A stretch of DNA of 64,000 nt from Sparassis latifolia (Eukaryota; Basidiomycota; Agaricomycetes; Polyporales; Sparassidaceae): the NCBI GenBank assembly GCA_018466975.1, contig CM031556.1, forward strand, positions 434,001 through 498,000. Direction: 5' to 3'. Made by a program: the position numbers and the translations under genes. The first letter of the stretch is position 1; every line of letters begins with the position of its first letter. A model generated the notes under the pieces. It made no database searches and had not been told where the DNA came from. It saw nothing but the letters and a program-made list of their open reading frames with translations. Below, in pieces: positions 12,710 to 24,397 of the stretch.

Positions 12710-13565
12710 CTAATCACGGCTGCAGTGTACTTCAGAAATCCGCTCGCATCTGACTGATTTTACGCTGTCAAAATCTGCTCCACCACCGATATGTCCACAC
12801 GAGAAACATGAACGATTGTGCGAACGGCGCAAAGACGTGACATCTTCGTTGAATTATTGTGATCACACATCTCTGACTGCCAGAACAGTCTTTGTACAAA
12901 GACACGGAAAACAGTCACGGACGCGTAGTGTCACGGAGCGTCACAAATATCCACGTGGTTGAAACGCGTTGGTGGCCGCTTCAATTTGTCCGCCATCCAT
13001 ATGAGCTACCTACTATCCTAATTTGAGAGGTGGCATCCTTGAATCCTGATCTCTCAGTCAACGAAGTGCTTTTGAGATGTCGCAAAACATAAGCGCACAA
13101 GAACGCAAGGCGATCTGACCACACATAATCGACGCAGGAATGTGGCGTCGCCGTGATGACCGCAAAGACAAACACACGAGTCGCGCTTTGAACTGTCAGC
13201 CGCCACCTGTTTCTTAGTCACGAGGTGACAACAGAAACGCATAAATAGAGCGCTAAACTCTACTCCACATCTTGAACTCGAACATGTATGTCCCCCGGTT
13301 CTCTCCTCCCAAACCGTCACTCACCTATTCTGTCTTTCCTCGGTCATTTACTCTTGTGCATTACCTCTACCACCACTGTATTTCAATGTCTTCAGCCCGC
13401 AGGTGTGCTAATCACGGATGGCCACGCAAGAGGTGCGTTTGTCGTTGTGGCCACGGTCGTGTCCGCTCCGCATGCTGACTCGTCGACACCGCCAGCCACT
13501 ATAGCAAGACACGTCAAGCGCAAGAATAAAACAAGTAAGGAATGACAGATCAACAACAGCAACGT
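12710..13565. other. Intergenic stretch with a doubtful small Cys-rich ORF
   Basis: Holds the 3' region of the alpha-glucosidase gene. A TATA-like CATAAATAG at about 13241-13249 lies some 40 bases upstream of an ATG at 13284. The downstream frame ends in a Cys-rich tail (RCANHGWPRKRCVCRCGHG, stop near 13478). A GTATGT right after AT of that ATG could also start an intron. There is no CaaX pheromone ending. I do not call a gene. Confidence 0.3.
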
Positions 13566-14690
13566 CAACAAGAATTCAGGCGGGTGGGTGGGCAAGACCG
13601 ACGAAGACTGGCGACACTTGAAGACGGCTGTGGCGGGAGGGTGGCCAAGACCAACTGAAGACTACTAGGAGGAAGACGGGTGGAGGCAAGACCGACTGAA
13701 CACAAGCGGAAGGGTGGGTGGGCAAGATTAACGACGACTGACAACATTCGCCGGTGGTTGGGGAGGGTGGTGGCCAAGACCAACTGAAGACGGCGGGTGG
13801 GCGGGTAAGACTACTAATATTTGCAGGCGGTTGGGGCGGGTGGTGGCCAAGACCAACCGAAGAAAATGTGGCGGGTGGGCGGGCAAGATTAACAACGGAC
13901 TTTAGCAGGCGGTTGGGGCGGGTGGCGGGCAAGACCAACTGAAGACAGCGGGTGGGTGGGCAAGATTAACGACGACTGATGCACATTAGCAGGCGGTTGG
14001 GGCGGGTGGCGGGCAAGACCAACTGAAGATAACGTGGTGGGCGGGCGGGCAAGGTAACGGAGACTGATGGACATATGCAGGTGGTTGGGGCGGGTGGTGG
14101 GCAAGACCAACCGAAGACAGTGTGGCGGGTGGGCGGGTAAGATTAACGACGACCGATGTACATTAGCAGGCAGTTGGGGCGGGTGGCGGGCAAGACCAGC
14201 TGAAGACAATGTGGCGGGCGGGCGGGCAAGGTAACGCAGACTGATGGACATATGCAGGTGGTTGGGGCGGATAGCGGGCAAGACCAACCGAAGGCTGCGG
14301 GTGGGTGGGCAAGATTAATGACGAGTGATGCACTTTAGCAGGCGGTTGGGGCGGGTGGTGGGCAAGACCAACTGAAACAATGTGGCGGGCGGACGGACAA
14401 GGTAACGACGACTGACCGAATTTTGCGGGCGGTTGGGGCGGGTGGAGGGCAAGACCAGCTGAAGACAATGTGGCGGGCGGGTGGGCAAGATAACGACGAC
14501 TGACACATTTTTTTCAGGCGGTCGGGGCGGGTGGTGGCTAAGACCAACTGAAGAGGCGGGCGGGCGGGCAAGATGACTGACGATTTGTAGGTGATTGGGG
14601 CGGGTGGTGGGCCAGGACTGAAGATCGACAACTCTTGAAGGCGCTGGGGCGGGTGGTGGGCCAAGACCAGCGAAGGCCATGACAGCAACA
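13566..14690. repeat. G-rich tandem minisatellite, units of ~84-90 bp
   Basis: About twelve head-to-tail copies with a core like ggttggggcgggtggcggg, followed by caagacc(a/g)actgaagac, a gcgggcgggcgggcaag block and taacgacgactgatgcaca. Recognisable cores start near 13753, 13828, 13911, 13993, 14080, 14171, 14257, 14341, 14431, 14519, 14592 and 14645; degenerate copies begin at about 13570. Units vary in length (the best read 84 and 88 bp), which tends to break any single reading frame. All G runs are on the + strand, and each unit carries several GGG tracts close together, a G-quadruplex-prone pattern. The array begins about 850 bp after the glucosidase gene. Confidence 0.95.
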
Positions 14691-14699
14691 CCGACAATA

Positions 14700-16540
14700 A
14701 GATGTGGTGGGCAGGACAAATATACAAGGTGCGTCCCCGAGGTACGGGTCGGCGTGCGATTTCGCTCGTCGGTCCTGGCGCAGGCCTTTTCGTGGCCCTC
14801 GGGATAAGTACCCGCCGACGCTCGCGACCAGCGCGGTGGGGAAACCAACGTGCGCCGAATCTTGCTGATGTATTGTCTTACACATACATTAGTTGTCTTC
14901 GTAGTCGAGTCTGTCTATCATACAACGTCTGATATTTCTCGTCTCATGAGACTCGCAGAGATTGTCATCGCGGCAAATCATCTGCAGTGGAATATTGGGT
15001 TGCGGACTCTATCCGACGTAAAAGGATTTTCCTGCAGGAGAGAAGCAACTTAAAGCCACGAATACTGTAGATACAACGGAGGCGTACATGCGATGAAGCA
15101 TTCCATCACTTCAGGAAACATAGTAAGTTACTGTATCGAGTGCAGTGACGGGCCGTTTTCAGCCACAATTCCTCGAACAGGTAATTTTACCTCGTGTCTC
15201 GGTCCGGCCCGGGCCTCAGTGGCGTCGACCTTGGTCAAGTCCGACTGGACCTTGCAACATTAAGTGCTAAGCACCGGTTCGCATGGCACCACCAACGAGC
15301 TCACCAGGGTTGAGCCTGTCGCAAGCAGTGGTGCGGCTGCGAGGAGGATGGATGCAGATGCAAGGATACCTTTGGTGAGTTCTTCTTGTACATACTTGAT
15401 GAAGAAATACGCTCTGCTATACGCCTGAGGCCTGATCGTTGATAATGCGCTCTCATACTGATATATCTCACACCGAGATCAACTTCATAACACTACCTAT
15501 CGCTACACTGTACAGATATCTCGAACAGTACGACCTTGTTCCAGAGATTGACTCGTCGCCGCTCGGCACGGAAGACCCACCACCGCCATCCTCGCTCCTC
15601 CGGCTTCGCCGGCACGGACGTCGGCACGCCTCCACAGCAATTCCAGGGCCGTCCTTTCCTGTCGCGAACCAACGAATCGAAGACGGAGTTTCCGCCTGGT
15701 CGAGGACGAGCGGGGGCCGGCGGTCATGCCCATGATGGTGGACGTGAGCGACGTGCATGGGCTTCTTGCGGGCATCGCGCAGCGCCATTTCCGAGAGCAC
15801 GCCGTGCGTGAGGTGGATACGCTTGCATCATTTATGTGTACGGTGAAGGCGAAAGGTGAGTGTTGAGTATGACGTAGCGGGTCTGCCGCGCTCCGCCTTA
15901 CGTGCTGTTTACCGATTCAAAGACTTGCTTTCTTACTTGTGGATTGTTACGTGGCATGACGGTTTGAGTTAGCCTCTGCTCGAGTATAGTCATTTCGCTA
16001 TCGCGCCTTCAAAATGCGATGCCTGCAATTCGTGGAAGTGCTTTTCGCCCGTCTTGCATCCTTTCCCGCCCGCCTTGTCGTACGTTGTCGTTCGGAATAA
16101 CACTGTTTACACTCACATTTGGACTGATGGTTATACGTCGAACTAAATCAGAGATGCTTTCGTTTTTCACCGAAGAAATGGACGGTGTGAGAGGCTGGTC
16201 CCTGTCCGGGGTTCTCACCAGTGTCTCGATTCGAGAAACTAGTCAATACTGGAGCTGTCTAAACCGGCGACTACACTCTATGCTCAGGCGTCAATTTCCA
16301 CAAAAGCGAACTTTCCGATTACACCCCAATTCTTTCTGTGGTATTTTTCGGCCGTTTTCTTCCATGTGTTTTCCATACAGCAGCTTCCTTCGAAAACTCG
16401 CCATATATTCCCTCATCTGTATGCACTAATCGGTGATGATGAGCATGATTTCAGGCACCCATCGGGAATTGCGCCTCCACCGTGACTCATCTCCATCGCG
16501 ATCGCGATAATTACTGCCGTTGTTTCAGGATCACAGACCT
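14700..16540. other. Long intergenic stretch, no supported gene
   Basis: No chain of exons could be assembled. One plus-strand piece at 15536-15811 contains FAGTDVGTPPQQFQ, which recalls the 'G.V.IGTPPQ.F' segment just before the first active-site Asp of pepsin-type proteases, but no DTG follows and the frame then becomes Arg-rich. It may be chance or a relic. Confidence 0.4.
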
Positions 16541-16548
16541 TATATAAA
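16541..16548 (+). promoter_or_regulatory. TATA box of the phosphatase gene
   Basis: TATATAAA about 120 bases upstream of the ATG at 16670. A 67-base intron in the 5' leader accounts for half of that distance. Confidence 0.55.
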
Positions 16549-16597
16549 GCACCCTTTGGCTTCTCTCTGTAGCCAAGGTTTATCTTCTCCCGCTTTA

Positions 16598-16664
16598 GTG
16601 AGTTGTTCGTTCGGACGTATTCTCGACAGCCCTGACTGACATACGTACTTCATGCGTCTTACAG
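16598..16664 (+). other. Probable 5'-UTR intron of the phosphatase gene
   Basis: Begins GTGAGT and ends CTTACAG, with a CTGAC branch-site match about 30 bases before the acceptor. Splicing leaves CCACCATGAG right after the junction, a strong start context. This decides against the upstream ATG at 16652, which lies inside the intron. Confidence 0.6.
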
Positions 16665-16669
16665 CCACC

Positions 16670-17176
16670 ATGAGTGGCGAATGGTACCAATGGAAGAAAG
16701 TCTCCAAGTACGTCGCATCCGGGCACCAGTTATTTCGCTCTTCTGCCCCAAACTACAACATCAGAGAGGGCGACCGAAGTCAGAGACTTACGGCTCCCGC
16801 CGTGAAGTTCCTCACGGATCAAGGGATTGATAGCATTATCAGCTTCAACGAATTCTCCTACCGGGACGACGAGAAGAAGCTGTTGGCAGACGCGAAGATT
16901 AGTTATCTTCATTTCTCCCTCGAAGACTATGCCGCCCCTACCCTCGCACAGCTGGAGAGCGCGATCACTTTTTTCACCGACCCGAAGCAGCACTCCACAC
17001 TTGTCCACTGCGGCTTTGGCCACGGCAGGACGGGCACTGGTGTGACAGCTCTGCAGTTAGCCGCCACGGAAGGCGACAATCCTACGGAGTCCGAGTGGAT
17101 GAATGAAAACTATGTCGAGGAGCCCGTGCAGATGGAGGTTCTCAGGAAACTTAGGGGCAAGCTCGGGAAGTCGTGA
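16670..17176 (+). CDS. Small dual-specificity/tyrosine phosphatase-like protein
   Basis: A 168-residue intronless protein. The phosphate-binding loop is VHCGFGHGRTGTG (C-x5-R) around residue 114, with a general-acid candidate Asp in FSLEDYAAPT before it. The N-terminal part (QLFRSSAPNY, then GIDSIISFNEF) is the usual front half of atypical dual-specificity phosphatases, in which a dead-end aldehyde or 'rule' strand precedes the loop. It has no targeting signal, so it is probably cytosolic. The substrate cannot be told from sequence; protein tyrosine, phosphoinositide or nucleotide phosphates are all possible in this fold. Confidence 0.8.
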   Translation: MSGEWYQWKKVSKYVASGHQLFRSSAPNYNIREGDRSQRLTAPAVKFLTDQGIDSIISFNEFSYRDDEKKLLADAKISYLHFSLEDYAAPTLAQLESAITFFTDPKQHSTLVHCGFGHGRTGTGVTALQLAATEGDNPTESEWMNENYVEEPVQMEVLRKLRGKLGKS

Positions 17177-17636
17177 GGGGGCCATCGGATATCGAGTGGG
17201 GTAGGTCTTCTTGCAACTCACCGCATGCTGTCACCATTACTAAAGTTTTCGCCTCGGCAGTTTGAGATACAAAGATCAGTGATAGTGATATCCAATGTGC
17301 TCTCCCGGGTGACGCACATGCATTTGACTTCTTGACTGAATGAACTTTAGTATTGACGCTGAACAGGGGCACCGAGAGAACGCTGGGCGGGCGTCGAACG
17401 GAGTAGGCATGGCATCCGTCTCAATTGGTGGTTCTCACCGAGTGATCCTGCCGGCGCTCTGGCACTACTCAAAAAAACGGAATGCATTCTCAAGTGTTCC
17501 CTTCCAAATTCAAACAGACTCCCAGTGTTGAGAATTTACGCAGAAGCAATTCGTTTTCGTTTGCCCGCAACCCAACAATCCGTACAATCTCTCAAAACAT
17601 GCCTTCTTCCTCTTGATCTCCATCTTATGCACATGA

Positions 17637-18552
17637 CACGCTGTCGTACCGCCACTCGACAATGAATGCCACCAGCTCGGCACCATAGTAGAGACTCGCT
17701 GACACTCGGACGTCCTTATGAGTCCCGCTCTCCATGTCGTGCAAGTCACTCGGGGACTGCGTGGTTATTGTGAGGTAGATTAGCTCCCGAAACCCTGCGC
17801 AAAATATATTCACGAGATTCTGAACATAGTGAAATCGAACTCTCGTAGCTAGTCTCGTGCATTCGTGCAGTTTCAACCGCTCGACTGCTGCCGGCATAAA
17901 TTACCAGGTCACCAGAGTGAGGTAGTGCACCGAACTCACACTTGAAAGCAGTGTCAAATTCGTCCGCATGTAACACTAACTGTCTTAGATGAATTCCGAC
18001 GGCCTGTAGCTAGCCCGCGTGTGCGGTCTACTGAAGGCCCGACTTCAATGTCTGTAAATTTGGTTTTAATCCGGCCAGCCAATCGATGTTGGTCACCAGC
18101 AGCCGATCATCGCTGAAAGGATGCAGTAGAAGTTTGACGACCTGTGGGATTTGCAAGGGACGAATGATAACCGCGAAAGATGTGCTCGAAGACAGGTTAG
18201 AGAGTCTGAGGTTCCACAACTGAGGTAGTGCACACACGAAGTCTGCAATTGACGCATACACTTTTATGATTTTTAATTACCTCCAACGACGTCAAACACT
18301 TGCCCAGACTCCAAAGAAACTCCAATGGAGCGTCACAAGAGGTCCTAACAGTGAAAAATAGTCAATGATACTCACGGTGACAGAACTGCTTTCCCGGTTA
18401 TTCATGCCTAATAAGCTGCTGACGAAGGGGGGAAGAGGTTTTGTACTGTTCATGGTGCAGCTATCCTCGAATGCATGATATTTCAGGGCCAGCGGTTGCC
18501 GATCCGTTGGCCTGAATTTTGTATTGCCGTGTATGCTCCTTCGTGTGATCAC
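17637..18552 (-). pseudogene. F-box/LRR-like protein remnant or poorly resolved gene
   Basis: Pieces of translation look like the leucine-rich C-terminal half of Agaricomycete F-box proteins: FVCALPQLWNLRLSNLSS, LEFLWSLGKCLTSLE, VERLKLHEC and FRELIYLTITTQ. Plausible introns exist, for example about 18245-18287 (GTAATT...TTGCAG) and 17886-17935 (GTGAGT...GGCAG). The frames that look most LRR-like on the two sides of the first one do not agree, and a stop interrupts near 18029. No F-box was found upstream. I read it as a decaying or truncated gene; a functional gene with other splice sites is possible. Confidence 0.4.
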
Positions 18553-19052
18553 AGCTAAGCACTAGGCGATCAACTAGGCTCGAAGTCTAGAAGTATAAAT
18601 GGACGCATTTCTGTTGGGATGAAGCAGAGATTACTGCGCGCAGCGGTGGTTGTAAACATAATACGTACCTTCATGCTTGCCGGATGTAGCAGTGTTATCA
18701 CAGCGGAACATTGCGGCCCGTCTGCGCAGGCTCCTTGAATTGGTCTTGAACGTCTCTACTTACCTCCAAGCTCCCGCCGTCGATAACGATATCCCAAGCC
18801 AAAAATTATAAATGCACTCCGCACTCCAGTTCAGAAGGGGGTGAGAATTTTCGCGTTCAGCCGCCCGACACAGGCAATATCTGCCGCGGCGAATTTGCCT
18901 CGAGAGGTTAGCTACGCAGTGTAACGGTTAACGTTCGACAGCGAAGCATACGCAGTGTCAATGTGCTGCATAACTCGCGGATGGCGCCGAATTCCTCGAT
19001 ATCCTCACCGCGTTGTAGTGCACCGTTATCCTGTCCAGCATTTACCTCATAC

Positions 19053-19199
19053 ATGACAAGCTTGTGCAGACACGTCCGAGAAGGTGCCATCGAAGTTACC
19101 TACGGCGCGGAAGATTTCACCGGCTACTTCCTCAGCGTGGCTGACTCCCGGGTCGAGGTATTCCACCAATGCGGTGACACTATCGACAATTTTATATAG
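19053..19199 (+). pseudogene. Truncated relative of the 99-residue protein encoded at 44780
   Basis: The 48-residue frame REGAIEVTYGAEDFTGYFLS matches QGAIEIAYGTDHATGYFLS in the intact protein at 44780-45079, and the flanking DNA (gtccagca.tt.cctcat) also aligns. After SVADSRVEVF the similarity continues weakly to DTIDNF and then stops at a TAG. The second half of the intact protein, including GGGSYFDLHTGP, is missing. Either this is a decayed duplicate or a shorter member of the family. Confidence 0.6.
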
Positions 19200-19474
19200 C
19201 AACTGTACACACGACTCTGGTGAATGATCATGATAATCAAAACACCAAGGAGAGCTTACCGGAGGCAGTGGATGAGATGTCGTAGCCGGCCACAGCATGC
19301 AAATAACACAATGGGTCACGATCAGCAACCGACACCAGAAAGTGAAGAGTCTGTGCTATGACAATGTGGAGAAATGCTACATGATGTTGCTTCTAGCGGA
19401 GATTGGCTTCCCAAGGTCCCATCATTGCTCTGAGCACCTTCAGAGCTGACTATTGAGGTGAGAGTTGCTGTCTT

Positions 19475-20395
19475 CTAGCCTGGATGGAATAGCTGACGCA
19501 TGTTGTCATCCGCCAAGTTCATCAGGCAAATCCACAACTGCATGTCTCCTTCGCCGTCGAGCTTACCAGCCGGCACGGCCACACTACCTTTGAAGAATTT
19601 CTCCATGGCAGAGTCCAGGATTTCTACGGCGCCACTCAGATGTAGAACATGGGCAACTGCCGCGTGAATAGCAATATACTTGGGGTTCAAAATTTTCGTG
19701 TCATGTGGAGCATAATTGATGAACTTGATTTCTCGGAAGGCGTCCAGAGGTGAGGCCCGCTTGGTGAACCAATGTACATTGTACCTGTGTCACTCCTCCT
19801 TGAACGGGCCGTTTATCACTGGTAAACACACAAGAGAATAATGATATGACACGCACGGTAGCAATGAGGCAGTAAAGTAAATTGTCGAATGACTTGTGCA
19901 TCTACACAGTGATGGTCATGCCATTTTCCGAAGTGTCAGTCGATGCCACAACATTTTGCATTTGCTCGTCGGAGAGAGCCGCGTAGTTTCTGAGAATATT
20001 CCAATGACATTGGGAAGAAATGCGACGCTTACTAGGCCATATGAAGTAGAACTTGAGTACAACAACCAGTCATGGGCAAGCTTGATCATACTTTTTTCTC
20101 TGTCCGCAGCAGCTGCCTGGGTGTCCCAGGCGGCGATGATGGCGCATGCAGTGTATTGCTCCCCACTATAGATAAGGGAGCTCTGAAGCATTGCGGTTAG
20201 AAAACGGTATGCGAAGATACGTTCGAGAATGACTGCAATAATTGGGATAGCAGGCTCAAACTGTCGAATTGTCTGTTCAGCCTTGTTAAGGTCGGCTCGC
20301 CGCAATTTGTGATTTTAGACACGGAGTTCGCGAACTCGTCGTTATTATTCGCGACGCCGGGAGGAGAATGATGGGCATGCTCAGACTATGAAGAC
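19475..20395 (-). CDS. Unrecognised multi-exon protein
   Basis: Two good coding stretches are separated by an intron-bearing segment. The 5' one (about 20390-20180) reads from a TAG acceptor near 20393 into SEHAHHSPPGVANNNDEFAN and then a helical run with LNKAEQTIRQFEPAIP. The 3' one (about 19780-19475) includes FREIKFINYAPHDTKILNPK and YIAIHAAVAHVLHLSGAVEI, and ends LADDNMRQLFHPG-stop. The 3' block resembles a conserved Agaricomycete hypothetical family, but I cannot name it. First exon and exact splice sites are not resolved. Confidence 0.4.
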
Positions 20396-20399
20396 ATGC

Positions 20400-20801
20400 C
20401 GGACGCAGGAGGACATTCAAGGAACTACATATGGGCCTAGGTCAATATAAAAAGTTCTTTATTTGGGAGATGCAATATAATATTTTAGATGGTCGGAGTT
20501 TCCACGCGCTGTCGGAGTCTGAACACGCGACACGTCGACCGATCCAAGGTGAGACTGTTGTGCTCGCTGTAATTGTATCGCACCCACGGTCATCTTGGTG
20601 GCAATGAAAGGACATTCCGTTCATATTGAAAAATGGGGAAGTTGAGGATACGTGCTGGAGATTCAATCTTGCGCAAAGCGCAGACGCTATTGCACTCACC
20701 GCGGAGCTTGAAATGTACGCGTACCCGCTAGGAGATTGACGAGGAAGTCACCGTGTCCTGCTCAGCGGCAAGCCGCCTGGTCCTCGTATCCAAAATATTC
20801 C
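20400..20801. other. Upstream region of VPS35, nothing else supported
   Basis: About 400 bases between the unrecognised minus-strand gene and the VPS35 start. It must hold the promoter of VPS35 and perhaps a first exon of the minus-strand gene. No further motif was recognised. Confidence 0.4.
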
Positions 20802-23800
20802 ATGGCTACCTCGCCCGTATCAGCAGGAACAGTACCAATGGTGGAGGAGGGGAAGTTGCTGAGTGAGTCGCTCAGCACCGTCAAGATACAGGTCCAGCAG
20901 ATGAAGAGGCATCTGGTCCGTCCGTCATTCGTATTCGCCTCTTATTCTAATATCTCGTCGGTTTCCAGGAGCTGGACCAGCTTATGGATGCTCTGAAGAG
21001 TGCCAGTCTCATGCTCGCCGAACTTCGGACGTCCTCCCTCTCGCCCAAACAATACTACGAACTGTGTACGCACGCGCGACGTTACTCTCCGCTCATGACG
21101 CTCAGACCCCTGCAGATATGGCTGTATTCGATGCGCTCCGTCATTTATCCAACTATCTATACGATGCGCACGTCCAGGGCCGTCACCACCTGGCAGACCT
21201 CTACGAGCTTGTACAATACGCGGGAAACATCGTTCCCCGCCTCTATCTCATGATCACCGTCGGCTCTGTCTATATGTCTATCCCAGAAGCTCCCGTCAAG
21301 GAAATTATGAAGGATATGATGGAGATGTCTCGCGGAGTGTTGCATCCCATCAGGGGATTATTTCTGCGGCACTATCTGAGCGGTCAGACGAGGGATCACC
21401 TGCCGGTTGGGAATGACCCAGGGTGCGTTTCGCTACACTGTTCAGTCATGAGTTCGGTGCTCAGGCGTGTCTGTCCAGGCCATGTGGAAACCTGCAGGAC
21501 TCGATCAACTTCGTACTGACGAACTTCGTCGAGATGAACAAGCTCTGGGTGCGGCTGCAGCACCAGGGGCACTCGCGCGACCGCGAGAAGCGCGAGATGG
21601 AGCGGAGGAGCTGCGGATCCTCGTCGGCACGAACCTTGTCCGGCTCAGCCAGCTGGACGGGGTGGACCTGGACATGTACCAGAACGACATCCTGCCGAGC
21701 ATCCTGCAGCAGGTGGTGAGCTGCAAGGACGTCATCGCGCAGGAGTACCTGATGGAAGTGGTGATCCAGGTATGCGCTTCGGCACCGATATGCACGAGCC
21801 GTCTGATTTTCCTTCGTGCAGGTGTTCACAGATGAGTTCCATCTGCACACGCTCGGCCAGTTCCTCTCCGCCACCGCGCAACTGCACCCGAAGGTGAACA
21901 TCAAGCAGATCGTCATCGCACTCATCGACCGCCTTGCTGCGTACGCGGCGCGCGAGGCGGAGAACGAAGACCCTGAGGAGACGAAGCGACAGGAGGAAGC
22001 GGCGGCGCGGCGGCTCGCGGAAAAGGTGAAGACACAGAAGGCACGGTTACGGCAGAACGGGCATGGCGTGACTTCGCCCACGGCCGACTCCGCGACGGCC
22101 GGCAGTGAGCAATGGGGTTCGGTGCCGGACAGCCCCGTCGTAGACGCGGTGGAGAAGGAATCCACAGCAGCGCCTTCGGTGGATGGCGAGGCGGAAGAGA
22201 CTGCGGTGGAGGAGACAACCAAGGGCAAGGAGAAGGAGCGGGAGAAGGAAGTGCGGCCGCAAGTGCGCAAGTTCCGAGGGGTCCCGGAGGATGTGAAGCT
22301 GTTTGAGGTGTTCTGGCAGCAGGTCGTAGAGCTTATCAAGGTTGGTCGCATCGCTCTCATCGCGGCGCAGGGTTGACTCTCTCTGCAAGGCCCGACCAGA
22401 CCTGTCGATACAAGACATCACTGCGCTCCTGGTCTCTCTCACTAACTTATCCTTAAGCTGTTACCCCGACAGGCTGGAGTATGTCGACCAGATCTTCGGT
22501 TTCGCCCACGATAAGATCAAGGAGTTTACGGACAGGTGCGCACAGCTATTCTCGAGCTCGGTATGTTGTAACGGTAGCGTCGCAGCCCGGACCTGCACTC
22601 TCAACCAACGACTAACAACCTCGCCGCGCTGCTTGTCGCGCCGATCAACTCGTACCAGTCCGTGCTGACGCTACTCGCTCTACAACAATACTCGCCACTG
22701 CTCACACAGCAGCCCTTCGCCACGCGGCGGTCGCTAGCACACGCTCTCATATCGTCGGTGCTCAAGAACGAGACGGTCATTGAAATGCCGGAAGATGTCA
22801 ACGGTATACTCGAGCTGTGCCATGTACTGATCCGGGACCAGGCAGACGCGAGTTTGAGCAGCCAGACGGTTAAGGACCCAAGGCGGGGGCCATATCACCA
22901 CGAAAGGAGGACCTGGCGGAAGAGCAGGGCTGGGTCGCGCGCATGGTGCATCTGTTCCGCGCGGAGTCGCTAGACGTACAGTTCGAGGTGCGCGAGCAGT
23001 ACGTCTTCGCGTATGTCTAACTGATTTCTGTCGTCTATCCAGCTTCTACAAACGGCGCGTCGGCATTTCGAGACAGGTGGGGAGAGGATGCGGTTCACGT
23101 ACCCTGCTCTCATCACCTCATCCATCAAGCTATGTCGACGGTACAAGAACCGAGAACACCTGGTACGTAACCTCACCCTCACACTGCGACTGCTCACTCA
23201 CACACTGCGCAGGAGGACGACTGGCAGAACAAGGTCTCGACGATCCTCAAGTTCGTGCGCCAGCTGATCTCCATCCTCGCGACGCAAGTCGAGGCGCCGT
23301 CGCTCGCGTTGCGGCTCTTCCTGCTGGCCGCGCAGATCGCCGACGAGTGCGGGTTCGAAGATCTCGCGTACGACTTGTACGTGCAGGCGTTCACGGTGTA
23401 CGAGGAGAGCATATCGGAGAGCCGCGCACAGCTGCAGGCGATCACGCTCATTATCGGAACGTTGCAGGGCGCGCGCGTCTTCGGCGTAGATAACTACGAC
23501 ACGCTCATCACCAAGGCCGCGCTACACGGCGCGAAGCTGCTCAAGAAGCCTCACCAGGCGACGGCGGTGAACCTCGCAAGCCATCTCTGGTGGCAGGAGC
23601 CCCCGCCCGACGAGGAACTTCCTGCCAAGGAGCCTGCGAAGGCTGCATCCAAGGAGGAGAGCGCAGAGAACGTGAAGGCGGTATGAAGTGTCTGCTGCTG
23701 AGTTAGTCGTGGTCCTGATCCTCTGCATAGTACCCACACCAGGACAGCAAACGCGTATTAGAATGTCTGCAAAAGGCACTGCGCATCGCCAGCTCTGCAA

Positions 23801-24235
23801 CAGAAGAGATCGTTACTGTTCAACTATACTGTGATACCCTGGATCAATACCTATATTATCTCGACCATGGCGCTACAGCGGTCAGTCCGACGTCTTGTTG
23901 TTCCACCCGGCTCCCAGAATTAATCTACTGCACCATGTTAGGTAACGCCCAAGTTCGTGAACAGCCTCGTAGAGCTTATTACGTCCTCCGTCGACAACAT
24001 CGCATCGCCGGACGTGCACCCATCACAACGCGCGCCCACCGGTCTCATCGAGGGTGTACAGACCCCCGAGATGATTGCGCGCCACTTCCGCAACACTCTC
24101 ATGTACATTCAAACGAAGAAAGTCGCCGCGAGCGCAGTCGCAGGTGCGGAAAACGGTGCGGCGGCAGTGGCAGCGCGGTGGGACGAGGTGGACGTCGTCG
24201 GCGCATTGTTGAAGATGGGTATCGGGGCTCGATAG
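20802..24235 (+). CDS. VPS35: Retromer subunit VPS35
   Basis: VPS35 is the alpha-solenoid scaffold of the retromer cargo-recognition complex, which recycles receptors from endosomes to the Golgi. Conserved blocks are seen in order: [77 protein letters not shown], then [20 protein letters not shown] (the VPS26-binding PRLYL motif region). The C-terminal half has [20 protein letters not shown] and ends [18 protein letters not shown]. At least eleven exons are required. An intron at about 23682-23742 (GTATGA...ACACCAG) removes an apparent stop at 23684, and a further one near 23880-23941 joins to [14 protein letters not shown] charged linker of about 100 residues (E/K-rich, 21950-22260) is longer than in yeast. 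Confidence 0.93.
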
Positions 24236-24397
24236 TCGTGAAGTGACGGGGAGGGTAGTCGTCTAGCTCGGACAGCTAAACGGCGCGCAACGTGGCTTTA
24301 CCATAGGTACATACTGGTCTTCCGGATTTTTGCATATAATTGATCGTACATGCTTTCTCATCGCAAATATGTGGTACAGGTGCGTGTGGTACACGCA

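Noticed and set aside
13262..13478. Possible mating pheromone precursor (short ORF, TATA-like box, Cys at the end)
   Set aside because: The end is ...RVRSAC-stop with no CaaX box, and the start codon overlaps a splice donor, so the frame is uncertain.
13889..14848. Long repeat-containing open frames on the minus strand of the minisatellite
   Set aside because: They arise because the repeat unit contains few stops. Variable unit length shifts the frame, and several overlapping frames are open at once, so no gene is indicated.
15536..15811. Possible second aspartic protease (GTDVGTPPQQF)
   Set aside because: No DTG or DSG active site follows, the downstream composition is Arg-rich, and no splicing rescues it.
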